A stretch of 64,000 nt of DNA, from positions 1 through 64,000 of the forward strand of contig NZ_LWHM01000006.1 of the NCBI RefSeq assembly GCF_001642735.1, read 5' to 3'. The first letter of the stretch is position 1; every line of letters starts with the position of its first letter. The notes beneath the pieces are model-generated. The model was given only the letters and a program-made list of their open reading frames with translations, had not been told where the DNA came from and searched no databases. Position numbers and translations under genes: made by a program. Of this stretch, positions 24,603-35,059 are shown in pieces. This stretch comes from Pseudohongiella nitratireducens. GTDB lineage: Bacteria > Pseudomonadota > Gammaproteobacteria > Pseudomonadales > Pseudohongiellaceae.

Positions 24603-25421
24603 ATGAATCCGTCCACCGTTATCGGTATGCTCGCCAGCGTGGCATTACTGGCCAGTGTGTTGTTTTTTTCCGCGGAATCCCCCGCTGCGTTTATCAATTT
24701 ACCAGGCTTGTCTATTGTGATTGCAGGCACCCTGGCAGCGACATTTATCAGTTACCCCATGAAAGAGGTGATCCGGGTTGTCCGCCTGGTCGGACTGGTT
24801 TTTCGTCGCGAGAACACGTATACGCGTGACGACATTAAGGAACTGGTGGAGATTTCACGACTCTGGTTTCAGGGCAGCATCAAAGATGTTGATGACGCGC
24901 TGGCCAAAACTCGTAACCCTTTCCTTCGCAACGGGGTGCAGTTGGTGATTGCCAACACCGATGAACAGGAAATCATAGACAGTATGCGCTGGCGTATCTC
25001 GCGCCTGAAAGCCAGGGAGCGCGCAGAGGCCAGCATTTTCCGCACCATGTCCACCTATTCCGCAGCCTTTGGCATGATTGGTACGTTGGTCGGGCTGGTT
25101 AACATGCTGGCCGTTATGGATGCCGGCAGCCTGGATCTGATTGGTCCACAGATGGCTGTGGCACTGCTGACAACATTCTATGGGGTTCTGCTGGGCAATG
25201 GCCTGTTCAAGCCTATTGCTGTCAAGCTTGAGCGGCGTACCGAAGAACGACTGATTGCCATGAACATGGTCATGGAGGGTGTCACCATGATGAGCAAACG
25301 CCGCCCACCATCCTTTATCGAAGACACACTGCAGTCATTTGCCGCTTCATACGATGACGAGATTCGGGATAAAGGCATGTTTGCAGCCCAAACTCCCGCC
25401 AGAAAGGCAAAACGTGCATGA
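24603..25421 (+). CDS. MotA/PomA-type stator channel protein
   Basis: This 272-residue protein of the MotA/TolQ/ExbB family has four membrane helices: GMLASVALLASVLFF, LPGLSIVIAGTLAATFISYP, then after a ~100-residue cytosolic loop TMSTYSAAFGMIGTLVGLVNML and MAVALLTTFYGVLLGNGLF. The last two line the ion path. The FxxIGTLVGL block and short N-terminus resemble sodium-type PomA more than proton-type MotA, but the ion is not proven. It overlaps the MotB-like gene by 4 bases, as stator pairs do. No other flagellar genes are in the window. Confidence 0.87.
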   Translation: MNPSTVIGMLASVALLASVLFFSAESPAAFINLPGLSIVIAGTLAATFISYPMKEVIRVVRLVGLVFRRENTYTRDDIKELVEISRLWFQGSIKDVDDALAKTRNPFLRNGVQLVIANTDEQEIIDSMRWRISRLKARERAEASIFRTMSTYSAAFGMIGTLVGLVNMLAVMDAGSLDLIGPQMAVALLTTFYGVLLGNGLFKPIAVKLERRTEERLIAMNMVMEGVTMMSKRRPPSFIEDTLQSFAASYDDEIRDKGMFAAQTPARKAKRA

Positions 25422-26281
25422 GCAATCGCTACGAAATTGACTTGCTGGATGACGACTCACCAGTGGAGGAAGGTGAAGGCGAAGCCTGGATGATGAGCTA
25501 TCTGGATGTTATGACGTTGCTGATCGCCTTCTTTGTTCTGCTCCTGGCAATGTCAGAACCTAAAACCGAAGACATCCCCAGACCGGAAACAGAAACCGGC
25601 GGCCTTGACGAGGGCGATACGATGGCTGCAAACGCGTCGATAACGGATATACAGATTGCGCCAGCTGCTGCAGCACCTGGCGACGGCTTGCTTGATGGCA
25701 GCCGCTCAGTGCTCCCAGCCAGTAACAGTGTAGTTGATACTTATAACAGTTCTGTCGACAGCGATTCGCTTGCCGACAACCTGGATCAGCAGGCGCGCAG
25801 ATCACTCTCTAATGAGCCGGACACAGGGGGGTTAAACCAGGAGCTTGCCGATATTGCCAGTACACTTAGCACCATCGCCGAAATTGGTATCGATGCCAGC
25901 CCCGGCACACAGGAGCTCACCTTGCGCATCGACGACAGCCTGCTTTTTTTCAGTGGTAATGCCGAGCTTCGCTATGCAGGCATGATGCTATTGAAAGAAT
26001 TGACACCGATTCTCACCGATTTCTCGGGCCAGCTATCCATTGAAGGTCACACTGATGATCTGCCCATCAACACTGCCCAGTTTCCATCCAACTGGGAGTT
26101 GTCCAGTGCCCGCTCATTAGCAGTGCTCAGGTTTCTTGATGATGATGGCCTAGACCCCGCCAACATGCGGGCAGTCGCTTATGCCGACTCACAACCCTTG
26201 ACAGCAAACGATAGCAGCACCGCCAGAGCAACCAACCGGCGGGTTGAAATTGTTCTCAGAGAGGCTGACCTGGGAAGTTAA
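25418..26281 (+). CDS. MotB/PomB-type stator protein with OmpA-like domain
   Basis: This 287-residue partner has one transmembrane helix (YLDVMTLLIAFFVLLLAM) with the ion-binding Asp at its start. A ~110-residue acidic periplasmic linker follows, then a C-terminal OmpA/MotB peptidoglycan-binding domain with IEGHTDDLPINTAQFPSNWE and LSSARSLAVLRFL. It anchors the stator to the cell wall. Start ATG overlaps the motA-like stop (ATGA). The N-terminal cytosolic segment is unusually acidic (DLLDDDSPVEEGEGEAW), where most MotB proteins are basic. Confidence 0.87.
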   Translation: MSNRYEIDLLDDDSPVEEGEGEAWMMSYLDVMTLLIAFFVLLLAMSEPKTEDIPRPETETGGLDEGDTMAANASITDIQIAPAAAAPGDGLLDGSRSVLPASNSVVDTYNSSVDSDSLADNLDQQARRSLSNEPDTGGLNQELADIASTLSTIAEIGIDASPGTQELTLRIDDSLLFFSGNAELRYAGMMLLKELTPILTDFSGQLSIEGHTDDLPINTAQFPSNWELSSARSLAVLRFLDDDGLDPANMRAVAYADSQPLTANDSSTARATNRRVEIVLREADLGS

Positions 26282-26310
26282 ATGGCTGTTAAATGACTGT
26301 GAGGCAGCTG

Positions 26311-27243
26311 TCAGGTGACTACCCGACCTGCATGCTGCCTGGCAAACTGTGCCATCTCTTTCAAGGTCTGCCTGGCCTCAGGAAGCCAGGGTAGAAACAA
26401 TGGCCAGACATGCGGCTGATTGTCCCAGATATGCAATGAAACCGGCACATCCGCTGCAGCAGCGCGCTCAGCCACACGCATACCATCATCACGCAGCACC
26501 TCACTGCTGCTGATGTAGATCTGTAATGGCGGGAACCCTTTGAAGTCGGCATACATGGGAGATGCTGCCGGTTCAGCCCCGTCAGCCCCATCCAGGTAGC
26601 CCGCCGCTGCCCGGCGAATACCAGCAGCAGTAAACATGGCACAATGCCGCTCATTGGCATCAACGGAACTGCCGGTCACCAACAGATCCGCATAAGGAGA
26701 CAGTACCAGTGCAGCAGCCGGCATCGGCAATGTCGATTTCGTCAGTTGCGACAACAGGGATAATGCCAGCCCGCCGCCTGCGGAGTCCCCCATCACGACA
26801 ATGCGTTCCGGGTCGTGGTTATTCACCAGGTACTGCCAGGCCTGCAGAACATCTTCTGCCGCCGCCGGGTAACGATGTTCTGGTGCCAACCGGTACTCAA
26901 GGGAGAAAACCCGCATTCCACTTGCTGCAGCGAGGCGGGAAGTAAAGGACTGATAGGCCTCTGCCGACCCAAACAGGTATCCGCCGCCATGACAGTAAAG
27001 AATGCAGCCATGGCCATCGGCATTTTTTGGCGTCAACCATTGTCCTTTAACCGGTGAATCAACAGTGTCGATACTGACGCCGGAAGCGACGCCCGACCTC
27101 GCCATTTGTTGATCAATCGCTTTGCGAAACCGAATGGGATCAAACGACTCATTAGCCAGTATCGGTTTGAAGCGCCGTTTCAGGTACCAACTGCATAACC
27201 GTGATGCAATGGATCGTTTTCTGATGTGATGTCTTGTGAGCAT
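26311..27243 (-). CDS. Alpha/beta hydrolase of the hormone-sensitive-lipase type
   Basis: This ~310-residue esterase/lipase has the HSL oxyanion motif CHGGGYLFGS, the nucleophile elbow GDSAGGGLALSL, an acid residue in LRDDGMRVAE and the catalytic His in DNQPHVWPLF. Such enzymes hydrolyse short-chain esters in the cytosol. ATG 27243 is chosen because a basic helix (RKRSIASRLCSWYLKRRF) then starts the protein as in relatives; a TTG at 27354, directly behind purK, is an in-frame alternative adding 37 residues. It may be co-transcribed with purE-purK, but no functional link is evident. Confidence 0.85.
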   Translation of the reverse strand: MLTRHHIRKRSIASRLCSWYLKRRFKPILANESFDPIRFRKAIDQQMARSGVASGVSIDTVDSPVKGQWLTPKNADGHGCILYCHGGGYLFGSAEAYQSFTSRLAAASGMRVFSLEYRLAPEHRYPAAAEDVLQAWQYLVNNHDPERIVVMGDSAGGGLALSLLSQLTKSTLPMPAAALVLSPYADLLVTGSSVDANERHCAMFTAAGIRRAAAGYLDGADGAEPAASPMYADFKGFPPLQIYISSSEVLRDDGMRVAERAAAADVPVSLHIWDNQPHVWPLFLPWLPEARQTLKEMAQFARQHAGRVVT

Positions 27244-27355
27244 GGTCTCAAATCCGAATTCTGAATGCGTTGAACACGTCAGGGCATCAGCAATCGCGAG
27301 AGTGTCATGTTGCTCGTTGAGCACGGGCTCTTCACCAAAAATGGCTGCTGACAAC

Positions 27356-28456
27356 TCAGCTGGGGGTGCCGATGCCTTTTTCCTGCAGTTCGGCCAAACG
27401 CTGACCCAGTGCTTCAGACGACTCCGCTAACAACGTGAGGTGACCGACTTTGCGACCCGATTTAAACGCTTTGCCATAATGATGGATATGCGCATCGCGC
27501 TCCTCCATCAGCATTGCCAGGGGAGGCACTTCACCAATGAAATTGATCATAGCACTTTCTGCGACTTTGGCAGTCGAACCCAGAGGCAGACCGGCTATGG
27601 CACGAAGATGGTTCTCAAACTGGCTGCACTGCGCTCCCTCAATGGTCCAGTGACCACTATTGTGAACCCGAGGTGCTACCTCATTGGCATAGAGTTCATC
27701 ACCCACTTCAAAAAACTCAAACGCCAGCACACCAACATACTCAAGGTGATCGAGTACCCGGCCTACGTAGTCTTCCGCTTTATTTTGCAGGGGGTGGTTA
27801 TCACTGGCTCTGGCGACACGCAGAATGCCGTCCGTATGCACATTGTGAGACAGGGGGTAACTGACGGTTTCACCGTCACGGCCACGAACCGCGATCACAG
27901 AAACTTCACCCGAGAATTTGACGAAGGTTTCCAGAATACAGGGCACGCCACCTAATTCATCGAAAGTGCCCGCAACATCTTCACGCGTTTTGAGAATGCG
28001 CTGACCTTTACCGTCATAACCCAGCGTGCGTGTTTTCAATACCGCAGGCAGGCCAATGGTATCCACTGCCGATTCCAGGTCATCCTGGGAGTCAATGTTT
28101 GCAAAAGGCGCTACCGGAATACCCAGGTCCTGGAACAGTGACTTTTCAGTCAAGCGGTCACGGGCAACTCGCAGTGCTTTCGCCATGGGGTAGACCGGCA
28201 CCAGCTGCGAAAGAAACGCCACGGTCTCAGCCGGGACATTCTCAAACTCAAAGGTGATCAGATCGACCTGCTGCGCCAATTGCTGCAAGTGCTCGTGATC
28301 CTGGTAGTCGGCACAGATATGGGTACCCAATGCGGCAGCACAGGCATCAGGGGCAGGGTCGAGAAAAACAAACTCCATGCCCAGTGGGGTTCCGGCCAGC
28401 GCCAGCATGCGCCCCAGTTGCCCACCACCAATTACACCGATTTTCATGGTATTCAT
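27356..28456 (-). CDS. purK: N5-carboxyaminoimidazole ribonucleotide synthase
   Basis: This 366-residue ATP-grasp enzyme converts AIR, ATP and bicarbonate to N5-CAIR in purine synthesis. Features are the N-terminal [16 protein letters not shown], the ATP-grasp lysine/loop [25 protein letters not shown], and the metal-binding [18 protein letters not shown]. Length matches the family. Its start overlaps the purE stop (ATGA); the ATG three codons later (28447) is better spaced from the agg and may be used. Confidence 0.96.
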   Translation of the reverse strand: MNTMKIGVIGGGQLGRMLALAGTPLGMEFVFLDPAPDACAAALGTHICADYQDHEHLQQLAQQVDLITFEFENVPAETVAFLSQLVPVYPMAKALRVARDRLTEKSLFQDLGIPVAPFANIDSQDDLESAVDTIGLPAVLKTRTLGYDGKGQRILKTREDVAGTFDELGGVPCILETFVKFSGEVSVIAVRGRDGETVSYPLSHNVHTDGILRVARASDNHPLQNKAEDYVGRVLDHLEYVGVLAFEFFEVGDELYANEVAPRVHNSGHWTIEGAQCSQFENHLRAIAGLPLGSTAKVAESAMINFIGEVPPLAMLMEERDAHIHHYGKAFKSGRKVGHLTLLAESSEALGQRLAELQEKGIGTPS

Positions 28457-28956
28457 GCCTGTGTCGGGTCAGGGTTGTCCAGAATCGTTTGGGTCTGGTT
28501 CTCACGAAAAGAAGTGACAGCGTTGGCGATATCTGGATATTTACCACCCAGTATACTGCCAGAGAGCAACGCTGCGTTAATAGCGCCTGCCCGACCGATC
28601 GCCAATGTTGCCACGGCAACACCCGCAGGCATCTGGACAATGGATAGCAGCGAGTCCACACCGGAAAGCATGGACGACTGCACAGGAACGCCCAGCACCG
28701 GCAAATGTGTCTTGGAGGCACACATACCCGGCAAATGAGCGGCGCCACCAGCACCAGCAATAATCACTTCAATGCCGCGCTCGGCCGCTGTTTCCGCGTA
28801 GCTGAACAGCAAATCAGGCGTACGGTGAGCAGACACGACTTTAACTTCGTGTGGGATACCCAGTTTTTCCAACATATCGGCAGTGTGACTCATGGTGGCC
28901 CAATCTGACTTTGACCCCATGATGACCCCTACCAGCGGGCCTGTCGGCGTGCTCAT
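28453..28956 (-). CDS. purE: N5-CAIR mutase
   Basis: This 167-residue class I PurE moves the carboxyl group of N5-CAIR to give CAIR, the step after PurK. It shows the signature [13 protein letters not shown], the active-site [14 protein letters not shown] and the [10 protein letters not shown] loop. The ATG at 28956 has gagg 8 bases before it and gives a protein of family length; the in-frame start at 28974 would lie before that ribosome site. It is first of the purE-purK operon. Confidence 0.96.
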   Translation of the reverse strand: MSTPTGPLVGVIMGSKSDWATMSHTADMLEKLGIPHEVKVVSAHRTPDLLFSYAETAAERGIEVIIAGAGGAAHLPGMCASKTHLPVLGVPVQSSMLSGVDSLLSIVQMPAGVAVATLAIGRAGAINAALLSGSILGGKYPDIANAVTSFRENQTQTILDNPDPTQA

Positions 28957-29049
28957 CGGCGAAACCTCGCGCAAAGAAAAAACGGAGATTATACCGATTA
29001 TTCACGCCCACTCAAAATACATCCGTACAACTTGTCACTGATTCATAAC

Positions 29050-29080
29050 GAAAAAGGGGAAGGTCCTGAGACCTTCCCCT
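29050..29080 (-). terminator. Rho-independent terminator of groES-groEL
   Basis: aggggaaggtc (29055-29065) and gaccttcccct (29070-29080) form an 11-bp stem with a ctga loop. On the minus strand it is followed by a T-run, 50 bases beyond the groEL stop codon. Confidence 0.92.
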
Positions 29081-29131
29081 GTTCGAAGCACAAATATTTG
29101 TGCCGTCCGGCGAGCCGGACAGGTGATGGGC

Positions 29132-30823
<1,692 letters not shown>

Positions 30824-30846
30824 TTAGATGGTTTGCCAAGCGAAGA

Positions 30847-31137
30847 TTAACCTTCGATAACACCAAAGATTTCGTTTTCGCTCAGGATCAGCAGCTCTTC
30901 GTCACCGATTTTGACGGTGTTGCTGGCATACTTGCCGAACACGACTGTGTCGCCGACGTTGACATCTACCGGGCGCTTGTCGCCGTTTTCCATCACGCGA
31001 CCCGGACCTACAGCAAGTACCTCACCCTGAGCCGGCTTTTCAGCGGCTGAGCCAGGCAGCACAATGCCACCAGCAGTTTTGGTTTCTTCTTCCTTGCGTC
31101 GGACGACAACGCGGTCTTGCAAAGGTCGAATATTCAT
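30847..31137 (-). CDS. groS: Co-chaperonin GroES (Hsp10)
   Basis: This 96-residue protein forms the heptameric lid of GroEL. It shows [18 protein letters not shown], the mobile-loop [16 protein letters not shown] that contacts GroEL, and [20 protein letters not shown]. An aggaga ribosome site precedes the ATG. A sigma-32-type promoter lies ~100 bases upstream. Confidence 0.98.
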   Translation of the reverse strand: MNIRPLQDRVVVRRKEEETKTAGGIVLPGSAAEKPAQGEVLAVGPGRVMENGDKRPVDVNVGDTVVFGKYASNTVKIGDEELLILSENEIFGVIEG

Positions 31138-31234
31138 TCTTCTTACTCTCCTGACTGAAAGTTAGTTGATCAATGTTAAATAGTGGCTGCCCGGCATTAC
31201 GCCTGACCGCCGGTAAAAATATCCAGTGTCTGCC

Positions 31235-31262
31235 TAGATGGGGGCTGCAAATGGGATTTCAA
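31235..31262 (-). promoter_or_regulatory. Sigma-32 (heat-shock) promoter of groES-groEL
   Basis: On the minus strand TTGAAA (31262-31257) is followed after 13 bases by CCCCATCTA (31243-31235). This is close to the RpoH consensus CTTGAAA-N13-15-CCCCATNT and has correct spacing and position, about 100 bases before the groES start. No CIRCE inverted repeat was seen. Confidence 0.85.
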
Positions 31263-31298
31263 TAGTGGAGAGTAAATTTTTTTGCAAAAATAACAGTG

Positions 31299-31844
31299 TC
31301 AGTGCCTGCCGGAAGAACCGGGCTCATCCTTGTCAGCAGTGTCGCCGTTCAGACCACGATCAGGGTCAATATCATCACGATCCACCACCTCGCCATCGAT
31401 GGTATTTCCCCGGCCGCCGGAACCCTGGCCAAATGGACCGCCAGCACCAAAACCACCGCCTGCACGAAACTGGCCGCCACCGCCCATAAAGAAAAAAGAT
31501 CCTTTCTTCATGGCCTGTTGAGCCAGCTTGCGACGAATCAGCGGCGTCAGTAAGGCGAACCCAACCGTGTCAGTGATCAAGCCAGGTGTAAGCAACAAAG
31601 CTCCGGCAATGGCGAGCATCATACCTTCAACGATTTCCTGCCCGGGCACCTGGCCCTGAGCCATCCGTTGATTGGCCCGCATCAACGTCGCAAAACCCTG
31701 AACCCGTAACACAGAAAGCCCGACAGCCGCAGTCAGAATGACCAGCGCCAGGGTTGTAAAACCGCCGATCCAGTCCGCTACAGTGAATAACAGATACAGC
31801 TCTGCCATGGGGATCAGTACAAAGGCAAGAAAGGGAATTCTCAT
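31299..31844 (-). CDS. fxsA: FxsA-family inner-membrane protein
   Basis: This 181-residue FxsA protein begins MRIPFLAFVLIPMAELYLLF and has three to four membrane helices in its first 110 residues, including the family's IGGFTTLALVILTAAVG and MLAIAGALLLTPGLITDTVG. The C-terminal tail is Gly-rich then acidic. In Escherichia coli overproduced FxsA titrates the F-plasmid PifA exclusion factor of phage T7; the native role is unknown. As in E. coli, it lies directly upstream of groES. Confidence 0.9.
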   Translation of the reverse strand: MRIPFLAFVLIPMAELYLLFTVADWIGGFTTLALVILTAAVGLSVLRVQGFATLMRANQRMAQGQVPGQEIVEGMMLAIAGALLLTPGLITDTVGFALLTPLIRRKLAQQAMKKGSFFFMGGGGQFRAGGGFGAGGPFGQGSGGRGNTIDGEVVDRDDIDPDRGLNGDTADKDEPGSSGRH

Positions 31845-31899
31845 GAGTTATCCTGCTGTCGTGCACGCCGGTAGAGGCGTGCGATGGATTTTGCACGGT

Positions 31900-33396
31900 T
31901 CAAGATGCGGTTTTAGTGTGTCGTGTCTGGTCATAAGTTTCAATCTGGCGCCCTATCCAGCCCAGCATCAACAGACCGGGGATGACCATCAGACTGGTCA
32001 TAATAAAGAACAGTGCCCAGTTACCGTCCAGACTGTCAACGATGAAACCACTGCCAGCGGCCAGTGTGGTGCGCCCGAAATTGGAGACGGATGACATCAG
32101 TGCATACTGGGTGCCTGTATAGGTCCGACTGGTGAAGTAGGAAATAAAGGAAATGAAAGCCACGGTCGCGAAGGCACCGGTAAAGTTATCCAGCACCAGC
32201 GCGGACAATAAAACTGGGACACTCGGGCCGGTCACGGCCAGGAGCGCAAACATCAGGTTGGTCAAAGCCATGGCTGAACCACCGACCAACAGGCCACGAA
32301 TCACGCCGAAGCGGGTATTGATCAGTGCCCCGCCCAGACAAAAGATCGCCGTCACGATGCCGCCAAAGAATTTTTGGAAGAACGCAATCTGGTCGCGGCT
32401 GAAACCAATTTCCACATAGAATACCAGCGACATGCGGCCCAGCATCGCGTCACCCAGCCGGAAAACCAGCAATAACAGCAAGATGGACAGCGCCAGCTTC
32501 AGACCACAACGCTTAAAGAACTCGCTGAAAGGTGCTACGACCAGATCCTGAAGAAACGCCAGTACACCAACGGACTGTTTACCCGGTGCCGGTGCTGCAG
32601 CGGTAACATCAACGGGTGTTGCTCTCGCATCCGGTGCAGTCACGCTACCCGCTGCCGCCTGCTCACTGTCGTGGCGGGTTTCATCGTGGTCAGCTCTCGC
32701 TGATGACGACACAACCGCTGCTGATCCTTCCACCGCAGGTTCGGCAATCATCACTACACAAACGATCAGAATCACATAGAAGAACGCCAGTACCCGGTAA
32801 ACATCCGGCCAGGGCAGTCCAATGGTTTCGCCACCCAATGCCACAGCAATCGCACCACCGATAAAGCCATAACCAGCCCACCACCCTGTCGTTGTGACAG
32901 CTGCGGCAAAGGGCATTTTGGCATCCATCTCATCGACGTGAAATATATTGATCCGGTAGGCATCGACAGCAATATCCTGGCTGGCCGACAGTATCGCAAT
33001 CATCAAAGCACAGAGACTGATCAGGGGGAGGCTTTCTCCCGGATCACCTGTGCTGATTGCCAGCAGGGCCAGCGCTATGCCGGCCAGCGTAAAGACAATC
33101 CAGCTCCGGCGTTGCCCCAGCCTGCGATGCAGCCAGGGCAAGCGCACACGGTCAATCAGCGGCGCCCAAAGCCAGTTAATCGCATAAACGGTAGCAACCG
33201 CACCAATGAAACCAATAGCGGAACGAGACAGGCCTTCTTCCTGCATCCAGAGCGTCAGCACCGAGCCATGCAAAACCCATGGGAAACCACTGCAAAAGCC
33301 CAGCAGAAAAATGGCCAGGAAGCGTTTATCTTTGAGTTGCTGCAGGCTTTCGCGAATGGTTTCAGCCTTACGCTGCCCCGTCTCAGAATACTTCAT
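31900..33396 (-). CDS. ampG: AmpG-like muropeptide permease (MFS)
   Basis: This 498-residue major-facilitator transporter imports anhydro-muropeptides (GlcNAc-anhydroMurNAc peptides) for wall recycling. Diagnostic AmpG segments are LLGFCSGFPWVLHGSVLTLW, the WAPLIDRVRLPWLHRRLGQR loop and SASQDIAVDAYRINIF. There is a ~60-residue hydrophilic central loop (Ala/Thr-rich, about 230-285). The start abuts the yajQ stop with no gap, so the two are probably co-transcribed. AmpD and AmpE of the same recycling pathway are encoded at 43-44.6 kb. Confidence 0.93.
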   Translation of the reverse strand: MKYSETGQRKAETIRESLQQLKDKRFLAIFLLGFCSGFPWVLHGSVLTLWMQEEGLSRSAIGFIGAVATVYAINWLWAPLIDRVRLPWLHRRLGQRRSWIVFTLAGIALALLAISTGDPGESLPLISLCALMIAILSASQDIAVDAYRINIFHVDEMDAKMPFAAAVTTTGWWAGYGFIGGAIAVALGGETIGLPWPDVYRVLAFFYVILIVCVVMIAEPAVEGSAAVVSSSARADHDETRHDSEQAAAGSVTAPDARATPVDVTAAAPAPGKQSVGVLAFLQDLVVAPFSEFFKRCGLKLALSILLLLLVFRLGDAMLGRMSLVFYVEIGFSRDQIAFFQKFFGGIVTAIFCLGGALINTRFGVIRGLLVGGSAMALTNLMFALLAVTGPSVPVLLSALVLDNFTGAFATVAFISFISYFTSRTYTGTQYALMSSVSNFGRTTLAAGSGFIVDSLDGNWALFFIMTSLMVIPGLLMLGWIGRQIETYDQTRHTKTAS

Positions 33397-33879
33397 TCAG
33401 TCCCGGAAATTATTGTATTGCAGCGGAATATCGAAATCACTGTCTTTCAGGTGAGCAATCACTGCCTGCAAATCATCGCGTTTCTTACCTGTCACCCGGA
33501 CCTTATCGCCCTGGATCGCTGCCTGTACTTTGACACCTGAGGCCTTGATCTTTTTGACCATGGCGCGCGCAATATCCGTATCAATCCCTTGCTGCATGGT
33601 GACATCCATACTGGCTTTCTTGCCTGACTCGACAATGTCACCTTCCTGCATGCTTTTGATATCAATGTTGCGCTTGATCAGCTTATTGCGCAGGATATCC
33701 AGCATCTGCTGAACCTGAAATTCCGCTTCAGCTGACACCGTGATTTGCGCATCATTTAATTCAAATGACGCATCAACCCCTTTAAAGTCAAATCGGGTAC
33801 CAATTTCACGATTCGCCTGGTCCACGGCGTTACGAACCTCAGCTAATTCAATTTCAGACACTACATCAAATGATGGCAT
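33397..33879 (-). CDS. yajQ: YajQ-family nucleotide-binding protein
   Basis: This ~160-residue protein has two ferredoxin-like domains. Conserved blocks are MPSFDVVSEIELAEVRNAVD at the start, FDFKGVDASFEL, and KIKASGVKVQAAIQGDKVRVTGK near the end. Relatives in Xanthomonas and Pseudomonas bind cyclic di-GMP and modulate LysR regulators; others bind nucleotides or tRNA. The ATG at 33879 gives the family's canonical N-terminus. A small membrane-protein ORF overlaps this start by 14 bases. Confidence 0.94.
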   Translation of the reverse strand: MPSFDVVSEIELAEVRNAVDQANREIGTRFDFKGVDASFELNDAQITVSAEAEFQVQQMLDILRNKLIKRNIDIKSMQEGDIVESGKKASMDVTMQQGIDTDIARAMVKKIKASGVKVQAAIQGDKVRVTGKKRDDLQAVIAHLKDSDFDIPLQYNNFRD

Positions 33880-33970
33880 GATCGACCTCATACTTTCCGG
33901 CAAACAGGTAATTGAGTAATACTACCATCATGATGACAAAAATCGCAGCCACCCAACTCCAAAATCGCAA
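33866..33970 (-). CDS. Possible 34-residue membrane microprotein overlapping yajQ start
   Basis: A TTG at 33970, preceded by taggta, opens a 34-codon frame. The product begins MRFWSWVAAIFVIMMVVLL and ends NYLFAGKYEVDHAII: a basic start, one strong transmembrane helix and a polar tail. The stop lies 14 bases inside yajQ, so it could be translationally coupled to yajQ. I know of no named family. The hydrophobic, well-formed composition argues against chance, but the non-ATG start and short length keep this tentative. Confidence 0.45.
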   Translation of the reverse strand: MRFWSWVAAIFVIMMVVLLNYLFAGKYEVDHAII

Positions 33971-33981
33971 ACGGGTACCTA

Positions 33982-34983
33982 ATGACGGTTAGCCCTGAGC
34001 AACTGGCAAATGACCCGGAACAGCCGACTGATAGCCCCGGGCAACATCACTGGCATGTACTCGGTGCTGGCGCGATGGGCTGCCTCTGGGCAGCCAGACT
34101 GGCTGAATCTTTCATTCAAACCGGTCATACGCCAAACGTGACTCTGATACTGCGTGACAATGATGCCCTGGCTTCGTTTACTGGACAGGTCGTTGTTGAG
34201 TCAGCACAGGGAGAAGCCACACCCTTCAACTTGAAGGCCACCTCGGCAGCACAGCTGAATTACCCGGTTTCCAACCTGTTGGTAACCACAAAAGCATTCG
34301 ACACGGAAGAGGCACTGAGGTCAGTATTACCCTGGCTGGATCACAACTCGACAATCTGTTTACTCCAGAATGGCATACGCAATCACCTTGCCCTGCAGAA
34401 TATGACGGGAATCCGGGTATTGAGCATGACAACCAGTCATGGTGCCTGGCTGAAACATCGCTTTCATGTCGTACATGCCGGATCGGGGCAAACTTTTTTC
34501 GGACCCTTGCAAACAGTGAACCCTGAATACAGCAGACATTTGAGTCGCTCTACCTTCCCGGCGGCACTGACAAAGTCGATGAATCTTAAACACACAGAGG
34601 ATATGGAAAAACGCCTCTGGCAAAAGTTTGCGGCCAATTGTGTCATCAACGGATTAACGGTTATCCATGACTGCCAGAACGGAGCATTACTGACACGGCC
34701 TTCCGCTCACCAGGACTTGGTATCGCTTTGTTCCGAGACCGAAACGGTGCTCACACAAACTGACCGTCTGAATATGGCTTTGTACCCCTATGTCCGGAAA
34801 ATATTGCTGGCAACTGCGACAAACTGGTCTTCCACCTGGCAAGATGTACAAGCAGGGAGAATCACCGAAATTGAAGAGTTCAATGGTTACCTTTGTGAGC
34901 TGGCAGCCCGGGCCAATTTACCCTGCCCGCATAATCAGGCGGTTTTGCGCAGCATAACCAACCATCATGCTGTGATAAGATAA
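33982..34983 (+). CDS. panE: 2-dehydropantoate 2-reductase (ketopantoate reductase)
   Basis: This 333-residue PanE/ApbA-family oxidoreductase reduces ketopantoate to pantoate with NADPH in coenzyme A synthesis. The Rossmann fingerprint is WHVLGAGAMGCLWAARLAE. The family's catalytic Lys region is seen as LLVTTKAFDTEEAL and the C-terminal domain has WQKFAANCVINGLTVI with the active Lys/Asn block and a closing EIEEFNGYLCELA. It starts with ATG at 33982, divergent from yajQ. It is upstream of the BtuCD-like genes with 76 bases between. Confidence 0.92.
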   Translation: MTVSPEQLANDPEQPTDSPGQHHWHVLGAGAMGCLWAARLAESFIQTGHTPNVTLILRDNDALASFTGQVVVESAQGEATPFNLKATSAAQLNYPVSNLLVTTKAFDTEEALRSVLPWLDHNSTICLLQNGIRNHLALQNMTGIRVLSMTTSHGAWLKHRFHVVHAGSGQTFFGPLQTVNPEYSRHLSRSTFPAALTKSMNLKHTEDMEKRLWQKFAANCVINGLTVIHDCQNGALLTRPSAHQDLVSLCSETETVLTQTDRLNMALYPYVRKILLATATNWSSTWQDVQAGRITEIEEFNGYLCELAARANLPCPHNQAVLRSITNHHAVIR

Positions 34984-35059
34984 GTTCTTTCCCCAATTCA
35001 TCACTATCGACACGGCCGCATTGCTGCCAGGTCTCAGGTTCAATTCACAGGAACTGCCA

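Noticed and set aside
34984-35059. Cobalamin riboswitch before the BtuC-like gene
   Set aside because: Only 76 bases separate it from panE and no B12-box was seen.
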